From Tardiphaga sp. (GTDB lineage Bacteria > Pseudomonadota > Alphaproteobacteria > Rhizobiales > Xanthobacteraceae): 7,918 nucleotides of DNA. The stretch's first letter is position 1. The number at the start of each line of letters is the position of its first letter. The notes beneath the pieces were generated by a model. The model did not search any database and was not told the origin of the DNA. It saw nothing but the letters and a program-made list of their open reading frames with translations. The DNA lies in the NCBI GenBank assembly GCA_028290765.1, contig JAQGJF010000987.1, positions 1 to 7,918 on the forward strand. The letters run 5' to 3'. Made by a program: the position numbers and the translations under genes. This document shows, in pieces, positions 1 through 4,319 of this stretch.

Positions 1-264
1 GAGCCTGAGACCATCGGTGGATCGGAACGCACCAGCCGCTCGTCGATAAAAGGCCGCTTCATCGGGGCGGGCGAGCCGCACATCCAGAACCGCGCTGTCG
101 CCGCATATAGGAACGTCACCGGACTTCAGTAAACTCAGCTTGGCTCGCAGCCCTTCGTCTCCGCAGATAGCCTCCGCCTCGGAGTACCTTTTAGCCTCAA
201 AGGCGAGTGTCGGTTTGCCGTCAACTTCGATCGTAAATATCGAGAGTGAAAGCCGCTCGTTCAT
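1..264 (-). CDS. Hypothetical protein, N-terminal 88 residues (runs off the left edge)
   Basis: An open frame starts at ATG 264-262 and continues without a stop to base 1. It encodes 88 residues beginning MNERLSLSIFTIEVDGKPTL and ending at the window edge with DGLRL. The start is supported by an AAAGG stretch about nine bases upstream on the minus strand, followed by a closer AAGGG. The composition is that of a normal soluble protein: alternating hydrophobic and polar residues at the start (SIFTIEVDG) suggest beta strands, followed by a charged helical stretch (EAKRYSEAEAICGDEGLRAKL). There is no signal peptide or membrane segment. Two cysteines sit near residues 34 and 54. I do not recognise a named domain; it resembles, from memory only, short uncharacterised proteins of Bradyrhizobium. 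No function is assigned. The C-terminus lies outside the window, so full length is unknown. Confidence 0.72.
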   Translation of the reverse strand, partial: MNERLSLSIFTIEVDGKPTLAFEAKRYSEAEAICGDEGLRAKLSLLKSGDVPICGDSAVLDVRLARPDEAAFYRRAAGAFRSTDGLRL

Positions 265-715
265 CGCCCTTCGCCTTTGACGCCCCGGTCTGCAAGCCCG
301 CCGAGGGCACCAGTCTGGTGCTGGCCTCTCTAATGCACCTGGCTTTCCCTCGCCTTGAATGCGCAATTGCCGGTGAGGTCCACCTCTCGCCCAATCCCTC
401 CCGATGGTCGCACAGACCTGGCATCACAGACCTGGCATCACAACAATTGCCTTCGTCGATCAATCTTCGAGGACGAGGCTGCCCGACGCACGAAGTTTCC
501 GGACGACACGCGCCGGGCCTCACCAGACCACGGGTTGCCCCGGGAATGGCCCATTCAGACTGCGTGCGATTCGTGGCGGAATTTCATCGGATAATGCACA
601 CAAGCAGAAAGTCAGGATCGGATAAATCGAGCTGACCGATAGCGTTAAAAGCTCATTCCTTTCGAGGCGTTTTCGGCCAATTACATTTGGCGCCGCTTCG
701 GCCCGCGAGAGCACG
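265..715. other. 451-bp stretch without a convincing gene
   Basis: Short frames exist on both strands, but they overlap one another, have no recognisable domain, and show arginine-, serine- and proline-rich compositions typical of chance frames in GC-rich DNA. The only structure seen is a 14-bp direct duplication at 411-438. Any promoter for the minus-strand gene at 1-264 should lie here, but I could not identify clear -35 and -10 boxes. Confidence 0.6.
411..438. repeat. 14-bp tandem duplication (2 copies)
   Basis: CACAGACCTGGCAT occurs twice in direct succession (411-424 and 425-438), followed by a partial third start (CACA). It lies in non-coding DNA and is probably a replication-slippage product; no function is apparent. 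Confidence 0.85.
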
Positions 716-758
716 CTAGAGCGGGATGACTTATCTTCGAATCGTCATCCAGCTCTAG
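716..758. repeat. Imperfect palindrome (hairpin 1 of the 716-977 cluster)
   Basis: CTAGAGC-g-GGATGAC (716-730) pairs with GTCATCC-a-GCTCTAG (744-758), leaving one mismatch and a 13-base loop. It begins a run of adjacent hairpins typical of dispersed intergenic palindromes in Bradyrhizobium-like genomes. Confidence 0.8.
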
Positions 759-770
759 CTTATTGTTTGA

Positions 771-815
771 GCATGATCTTTTCCGAAAACCGGTACCCAC
801 TTTTCGGGATCATGC
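771..815. repeat. Dispersed rhizobial palindrome, GCATGATC...GATCATGC type
   Basis: GCATGATC (771-778) pairs with GATCATGC (808-815). An inner stem CCGAAAA (783-789) pairs with TTTTCGG (801-807), around a core containing the palindrome GGTACC. I recognise this as a very common intergenic element of Bradyrhizobium and related Rhizobiales. That recognition is from memory and was not checked by search. Confidence 0.85.
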
Positions 816-819
816 GCTA

Positions 820-852
820 GAGCCCCGTTCCGATGAAATCGGAACGGGGCTC
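820..852. repeat. Perfect 15-bp inverted repeat with 3-base loop
   Basis: The arm at 820-834 (GAGCCCCGTTCCGAT) is perfectly complementary to the arm at 838-852, with loop GAA. It would form a very stable hairpin in RNA of either strand. There is no T-run directly after it on either strand, so a classical intrinsic terminator is not evident, though it could block 3'-end degradation of the dehydrogenase mRNA. Confidence 0.9.
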
Positions 853-869
853 CATACTTTTGTTTTGAC

Positions 870-977
870 GCGTTTTCTACCGCAGATAAGTCTACGCAAT
901 CTGCGTAAACTTGATTGCTATGCGAGCCGGTATCCACCCCCGGATCAAGTCCGGGGGCATGCTTCGCTTGAAAACGC
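870..977. repeat. Long palindromic element with a second hairpin nested inside
   Basis: The outer arms GCGTTTTC (870-877) and GAAAACGC (970-977) bound the element. Inside are TACGCA-atc-TGCGTA (893-907) and a perfect 8-bp stem CCCCCGGA / TCCGGGGG (937-944 and 950-957). The inner G/C stem interrupts what looks like a conserved CCGGTATCCAC...TTCGCTTGAAAACGC core, so a second repeat family seems to have inserted into the first. The element ends 8 bases beyond the dehydrogenase stop codon, so the G/C hairpin lies about 29-50 bases into its 3' untranslated RNA. Confidence 0.7.
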
Positions 978-985
978 TCACCTCC

Positions 986-1738
986 TCAGCGAAGGCCGCC
1001 GGTGACGTGGAGCGTCTCGCCCGTGATGTAGGACGCGTCGTCCGACGCGAAGAAGGCCACCGCGGCAGCGATCTCGCTGGCTTCGCCGATGCGGCCAAGC
1101 GGCGTGGTGGATTCGATCCACTTGCGCATGTCGCCCTCGTGCAGGCCGGCGGACACCACGCCTTCGGTGGCGACCATGCCCGGATTGACGGCGTTGACGC
1201 GGATCTTGCGCGGCGCCAGTTCCTTGGACAGCACGGAGGAGATCGCATCCACCGATGCCTTGGTCGCGGTGTAGACGGCGGTGTTCGCCGGCGCGAGGGT
1301 CGATGCGCCGGAGCTGATGTTGACGATGCTTCCGCCAGCGGGATTGAAGTGCCGCACCGCTTCCCCCGAGACCAGAAGCAGGCCGAGCACATTGAGGTCG
1401 AAATGCTTGTGGAAATGCTCGGGGGTAATGGCCTCGAGCGGCGCGAACTCGTAAATGCCGGCGTTGTTGACGAGGATGTCGATGGCGCCGAACGCCTTCA
1501 CGGTCTCCGCGACCACGTTTTTCACCTTTGTGGCGTCGGCGAGGTTACCCTGAACGGCAACGGCTTTGCCGCCCTTGGCCACGATGGCGGCGACCACGCG
1601 GTCAGCGGCGTCTTTGCTGGCGCTGTAGTTGACGGCGACCGCCGCTCCCTCGGCCGCGAGCCGGGCGGCGATTTCGGCACCGATGCCCTTGGATGCGCCG
1701 GTCACGAGCGCAACTTTGCCTTCGAGTCTCTTGGTCAT
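986..1738 (-). CDS. Short-chain dehydrogenase/reductase (classical SDR, FabG-like)
   Basis: This 250-residue protein has the full classical SDR pattern: the nucleotide-binding TGASKGIG at residues 13-20, NNAG at 91-94, the catalytic Asn116, Ser143, and the YxxxK pair Tyr156/Lys160. The end of the second strand reads NYSAS rather than carrying an acidic residue, which favours NADP(H). Length and layout match 3-oxoacyl-ACP reductase-like SDRs, but the substrate cannot be deduced; calling it fatty-acid FabG would be overreach because this subfamily is very broad. It should be a soluble cytoplasmic tetramer by family analogy. I chose ATG 1738 because GGAG (1745-1748) lies six bases upstream; ATG 1750 and further upstream codons lack such a site. 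It is transcribed divergently from the ArsR gene at 1855, and the shared operator suggests repression by that protein. Confidence 0.93.
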   Translation of the reverse strand: MTKRLEGKVALVTGASKGIGAEIAARLAAEGAAVAVNYSASKDAADRVVAAIVAKGGKAVAVQGNLADATKVKNVVAETVKAFGAIDILVNNAGIYEFAPLEAITPEHFHKHFDLNVLGLLLVSGEAVRHFNPAGGSIVNISSGASTLAPANTAVYTATKASVDAISSVLSKELAPRKIRVNAVNPGMVATEGVVSAGLHEGDMRKWIESTTPLGRIGEASEIAAAVAFFASDDASYITGETLHVTGGLR

Positions 1739-1744
1739 GTATGT

Positions 1745-1748
1745 CTCC
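1745..1748 (-). promoter_or_regulatory. Ribosome binding site deciding the dehydrogenase start
   Basis: GGAG on the minus strand is followed by six bases (ACATAC) and ATG at 1738. The next ATG upstream (1750-1748) overlaps this site itself, so 1738 is the better start. Confidence 0.75.
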
Positions 1749-1793
1749 ATATGGCGGGCGCCGATATCCTTGCGTCCAGCGGACCGCCTATTC

Positions 1794-1824
1794 TTCAATA
1801 GTTCAATACTAGTGAACTATTGAA
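1794..1824. promoter_or_regulatory. Operator candidate: perfect 12-7-12 inverted repeat between divergent genes
   Basis: TTCAATAGTTCA (1794-1805), spacer ATACTAG, then TGAACTATTGAA (1813-1824) is a perfect 12-bp inverted repeat. It is AT-rich in an otherwise GC-rich region. It sits between a dehydrogenase and an ArsR-type repressor that face away from each other. The left side also contains TTCAATA twice in direct order (1794-1800 and 1802-1808). ArsR proteins bind as dimers to AT-rich palindromes of about this size near their own promoter, so this is most simply the regulator's binding site controlling both genes. Confidence 0.82.
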
Positions 1825-1848
1825 TGAGCGCAAGGGGCATGCTATATT
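1820..1848 (+). promoter_or_regulatory. Sigma70-like promoter of the ArsR-family gene, probably giving a leaderless mRNA
   Basis: The -35 box TTGAAT (1820-1825) and -10 box TATATT (1843-1848) are separated by 17 bases. The -35 box overlaps the right arm of the 12-7-12 palindrome, so a bound repressor would block polymerase. Transcription should begin about seven bases after the -10 box, close to ATG 1855. Confidence 0.65.
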
Positions 1849-1854
1849 TTGGGC

Positions 1855-2166
1855 ATGGTGCAGTTCGTTCACCCAGCGCGCGACGAGATCACACTGGCCG
1901 GGGTGCTTGGGGCCCTCGCGGATCCGATGCGGCTGCGCATCGTCAGGAGCCTCGGCGCGCAGAAGGATTGCATGTCGTGCACCGAGGCGGCGCCCTGCCC
2001 CGACATGGCGAAGTCGACGCTGTCGAACCACTTTCGGATCCTGCGGGAGGCCGGGCTGGTCCGGACCTCAAAGCAAGGTGTCCAGCACCGCAACGTGCTG
2101 CGCGAAGAGGATATCAATGCGCGATTTCCGAAATTGCTCAAGACAATCCTGAGCTGTCCCGAGTGA
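1855..2166 (+). CDS. ArsR-family winged-helix transcriptional repressor
   Basis: This 103-residue protein has the compact ArsR layout: the helix segment LADPMRLRIVRSL (21-33), the recognition region MAKSTLSNHFRILREAGLV (51-69) and a wing near TSKQGVQHRNVL (71-82). Four cysteines are present (39, 42, 48, 101). Three of them form C-x2-C-x5-C just before the recognition helix, a place where some ArsR proteins sense metals or thiol oxidation; here this is only a possibility. I chose ATG 1855. The TTG at 1849 overlaps the -10 box and is unlikely to be transcribed. No Shine-Dalgarno sequence is suitably placed for 1855, which fits leaderless translation. It faces away from the dehydrogenase gene and probably represses both that gene and itself through the palindrome at 1794-1824. 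Confidence 0.88.
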   Translation: MVQFVHPARDEITLAGVLGALADPMRLRIVRSLGAQKDCMSCTEAAPCPDMAKSTLSNHFRILREAGLVRTSKQGVQHRNVLREEDINARFPKLLKTILSCPE

Positions 2167-2484
2167 AGGCATTCGCCGGTCGTTTTGCGCAGGTCACGGA
2201 ATAGCGGGACTCACGAAAGCGCCTCGTTGCGCGGCGCCCCCTCACCCGTCTTCGCTTCGCGAAGCCACCCTCTCCCAATCGAAGTCGGATTCATCCGACT
2301 TCGATCATTTCAAGATGTCCAACTCGGGAAAACCCGAGTTGGATGGGAGAGGGGAAGAACGCGGCGGCATCAGCGGCTCGTGAACGACGGACAGAATTGT
2401 TGAGTCGAGCGCAGTCGTGGGCACCAGCACCATGCGCGGGTAATCGACATCAACAGCGTGGCATCAAGACGATCGGTTGGCGGA
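2167..2484. other. Intergenic region between convergent genes, holding a nested hairpin element
   Basis: No gene is supported here. The ArsR gene ends at 2166 and the minus-strand Sel1-repeat gene ends at 2485. The nested palindrome at 2268-2353 occupies the middle; its hairpins could limit read-through in both directions. Nothing recognisable was seen in 2355-2484. Confidence 0.6.
2268..2353. repeat. Nested palindromic element, CCCTCTCCCA...TGGGAGAGGG type
   Basis: The outer stem CCCTCTCCCA (2268-2277) pairs perfectly with TGGGAGAGGG (2344-2353). Inside are two perfect hairpins: ATCGAAGTCGGAT (2278-2290) with its complement at 2293-2305 and a two-base loop, and CCAACTCGGG (2319-2328) with CCCGAGTTGG (2333-2342) around AAAA. 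The left flank 2231-2267 (CCCTCACCCGTCTTCGC..., with the palindrome GCTTCGCGAAGC) belongs to an element I remember as widespread in Bradyrhizobium intergenic DNA. The fold is a three-way junction. Confidence 0.85.
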
Positions 2485-3891
2485 TCAAGGTGATGCCGGT
2501 CGCGGGGTGGGGTCCGGCCACAGCGATGGGCCTGCGGTCTCAGTCTCCGCCGTTTGCAGCCGGATCACGCGTGGTACCGGTTTGAGGCCCGCCGAGATGC
2601 TCTTGGCCAGCTCCGCTGCGCTGGTCCTGACGTCAGATGCGAGGAATTCATCGAGCTTCTGAATGTTGGGGGCTGCATCCTGCCGCCCGAGCTCTTTCGC
2701 AACCGTGTAGTAAGCGTAGGCCTTGGTGTAGTCTCGCGGCGTTCCGGCACCGTCGTGGTAGGCACGAGCAAGCCAAAACAGGCAATAGGCATTTCTGTAG
2801 GGCGCGCAAAGCTGGAGCCGTTCAAACGAGCCCTTGGTGTCGAACCACGGCGCGGAGCGCGCGAATCTGTGGACATAAGCGAGCTCCCCGAGAGCGAAGA
2901 TCGAGTGTCCCTGGCGATAGGACCGCTCGTACCACTTGATCGATTCCGCCAAATCCTCGCTTTCACGAAAGCCATATCGGTCCCTGAACCACCGCGCGAG
3001 CGTCAACTGTGCCCCTTCAAACCCTGCATCCGCCGCGCGTCGCAAATAGTCGATGGTCTTCGCGGCGTCGCGGGCAAGGCCGCCCCGCCCGGTATCGATG
3101 CAGTACGCAAACTGCGCCATGGCGATGAGTTCGCCGCTATCCGCCGCCCTGCGCAACAGATCGACGGCCTTGACGGTATCGTAGGTGCCGCCGAATTCGC
3201 CGCTGACGTATCCGGCAGCGGCCAGCCGCATCGCGTACGGCTCGCCAGCCGCCACCGCGTCGTCGATCAACTTCCGTCCCGCGGTCTCATCCTTCGGCAA
3301 GCCGCCCGCGCCCGCGAACAGGATGCGGCCGAGCACGCTGCCAGCCCGACGATTTCCCCCGCCAGCCGCCTCACGCAGCAGCGCTCCCGCGTTGCGCGTC
3401 TGGTCGGTCGAATTCGGTACCAGCAAGGCCAGCGCCGTGACGAACTGCACGTTCGGGTCGCTTGCGGTCGCCGATTTCAGGATGTCGATCGCCTTGGTCC
3501 AGTCATAGCGATAATAAGCGCCGAGCGCCGCCGTGAGTTTCGCCTGGTCGTCCGCGGCGGAATTTCGAAAGGTCGACCGGTCGACGATGACCGTGACCTG
3601 ATTGGCGATAGCTGGTCTGGCGACCTCATCGTCCCAGACATGCACGGCGTGCCGGGTTGCCGCGCAGCCCGGGGCCGACGCGTTGGTGCAATCGGCAGGC
3701 TTCGCCCATTCGCCCGGCGGAACCGCTGCCTGAGGAAGACCCACAACAAACCAGCTCGCGAGCAGGATTGCCGTCAACTGTGGCCAGACGAACCACGCGC
3801 GACGGTACAAGGGATCGTACTGCCAGAAGGCGACATGCAAGGCGGCGGTCCGGCCGATCGCTGTCATCGAATTTGTCCGCTCTAATTCCAT
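2485..3891 (-). CDS. Membrane-anchored Sel1/TPR-like repeat protein
   Basis: This 468-residue protein has one membrane segment at about residues 33-52, preceded by Arg30-Arg31, so the long C-terminal part should be periplasmic. A TPR-like helix pair lies near 120-150. About six Sel1-like repeats follow from about 165 to 405, recognised by recurring A-x-x-L-L-R-x-A-A-D-x-G units such as AVDLLRRAADSG (242-253) and TIDYLRRAADAG (279-290), and a final AYHDGAGTPRDYTKAYAYYTVA (377-398, approximate). The tail from about 436 is Pro/Thr-rich. Sel1 repeats make helical scaffolds for protein-protein contacts, so an adaptor or assembly role is likely; no catalytic motif is seen. ATG 3867 (residue 9) is an alternative start; neither has a strong ribosome site. 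It lies downstream of the ATPase-protease gene, same strand, after a 428-bp gap filled by inverted repeats, so it may have its own promoter. Confidence 0.85.
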   Translation of the reverse strand: MELERTNSMTAIGRTAALHVAFWQYDPLYRRAWFVWPQLTAILLASWFVVGLPQAAVPPGEWAKPADCTNASAPGCAATRHAVHVWDDEVARPAIANQVTVIVDRSTFRNSAADDQAKLTAALGAYYRYDWTKAIDILKSATASDPNVQFVTALALLVPNSTDQTRNAGALLREAAGGGNRRAGSVLGRILFAGAGGLPKDETAGRKLIDDAVAAGEPYAMRLAAAGYVSGEFGGTYDTVKAVDLLRRAADSGELIAMAQFAYCIDTGRGGLARDAAKTIDYLRRAADAGFEGAQLTLARWFRDRYGFRESEDLAESIKWYERSYRQGHSIFALGELAYVHRFARSAPWFDTKGSFERLQLCAPYRNAYCLFWLARAYHDGAGTPRDYTKAYAYYTVAKELGRQDAAPNIQKLDEFLASDVRTSAAELAKSISAGLKPVPRVIRLQTAETETAGPSLWPDPTPRPASP

Positions 3892-3974
3892 CCCGGGGCC
3901 GATTGCCTAGTACAGCGATTTTGAAGTTCGAATCATATCGGGCGACGACGCTGGGTCTCGGTCTCCCCGCGCAC

Positions 3975-4050
3975 GGCAGGGCGATTGCATAGGAAGAAAT
4001 TGGTGTTGGCGAAGACTCTTACCCTCCCCTGAAGGGCAGGGCTATCGCAT
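3975..4050. repeat. Degenerate direct repeat, GGCAGGGC.AT.GCAT, spaced 60 bp
   Basis: GGCAGGGCGATTGCAT (3975-3990) is nearly repeated as GGCAGGGCTATCGCAT (4035-4050), exactly 60 bases later. Similarity continues into the following A-rich stretch (AGGAAGAAATTGG against GTGAAAAAATTGC). The second copy is also the left arm of the larger inverted repeat. Confidence 0.75.
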
Positions 4051-4260
4051 GTGAAAAAATTGCAATGCGCCGGCGTGATCCCTCCCCCTTGTGGGGAGGG
4101 TCGGCCGAGCAAAGCGGAGGCCGGGGTGGGGGTCACCAAGCACAGTGCTCGTTGCTTACCCCCACCCGACCGGCCTATCGGCCGGCCACCCTCCCCACAA
4201 GGGGGAGGGATAAGAAAGAGGCGCAGCGACCGCTTCGTTTCACATGCGATAGCCCTGCCC
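4034..4260. repeat. 227-bp nested inverted repeat (23-bp outer, 24-bp inner, 10-bp core arms)
   Basis: Three sets of perfect arms are nested: 4034-4056 with 4238-4260 (23 bp; contains GGGCTATCGCATG), 4078-4101 with 4188-4211 (24 bp; contains CCCCTTGTGGGGAGGGT), and GGGTGGGGGT 4124-4133 with ACCCCCACCC 4158-4167. The inner element is a GGGGAGGG-type repeat that I remember as frequent in Bradyrhizobium genomes. The right side carries TAAGAAAGAGGCGC twice (4211-4224 and 4273-4286). It lies just downstream of the ATPase-protease stop codon and could stabilise or end that transcript. No transposase is encoded, so a mobile (MITE-like) nature is possible but unproven. Confidence 0.88.
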
Positions 4261-4286
4261 TGCCCTGGACGGTAAGAAAGAGGCGC
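4211..4286. repeat. 14-bp direct repeat TAAGAAAGAGGCGC, two copies 62 bp apart
   Basis: Identical copies at 4211-4224 and 4273-4286 flank the right outer arm of the nested inverted repeat. Such flanking direct copies suggest that the element's right end was duplicated by slippage or unequal recombination, or is a remnant of more than one insertion. Confidence 0.8.
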
Positions 4287-4319
4287 TGTGGCCACTTGCT
4301 CCATGCGATCACCCTAAGC

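Larger units (their letters stand above)
3892..4319. other. Repeat-filled intergenic region between the ATPase-protease and Sel1-repeat genes
   Basis: There is no supported gene in these 428 bp. Frames here read PPPCGEGG or PSPQGGG, the usual spurious translations of the GGGGAGGG-type rhizobial repeat. The region holds a degenerate 60-bp direct repeat, a 227-bp nested inverted repeat and a 14-bp direct repeat, which have their own entries. A promoter for the Sel1-repeat gene would have to lie at about 3892-3970; I could not assign one. Confidence 0.6.

Noticed and set aside
246..635. Several overlapping short plus-strand frames and a 100-codon minus-strand frame at 221-523
   Set aside because: They compete with each other, lack domains and start signals, and have compositions expected by chance.
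911..1801. Plus-strand open frame of 296 codons opposite the dehydrogenase
   Set aside because: It is the mirror of a well-supported SDR; its start lies in the palindromic repeat cluster.
1849..1851. TTG start for the ArsR-family gene
   Set aside because: Its first two bases are adjacent to or within the -10 region, upstream of the predicted transcription start; ATG 1855 is in the same frame.
2554..3885. Plus-strand open frame of 443 codons opposite the Sel1-repeat gene
   Set aside because: The minus strand has recognisable Sel1 repeats and a membrane segment; the plus frame is Arg-rich without motifs and has no ribosome site.
3933..4304. Minus-strand frame of 123 codons reading PPPCGEGG and PSPQGGG
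   Set aside because: This is the usual spurious translation of the GGGGAGGG-type intergenic repeat, not a protein.
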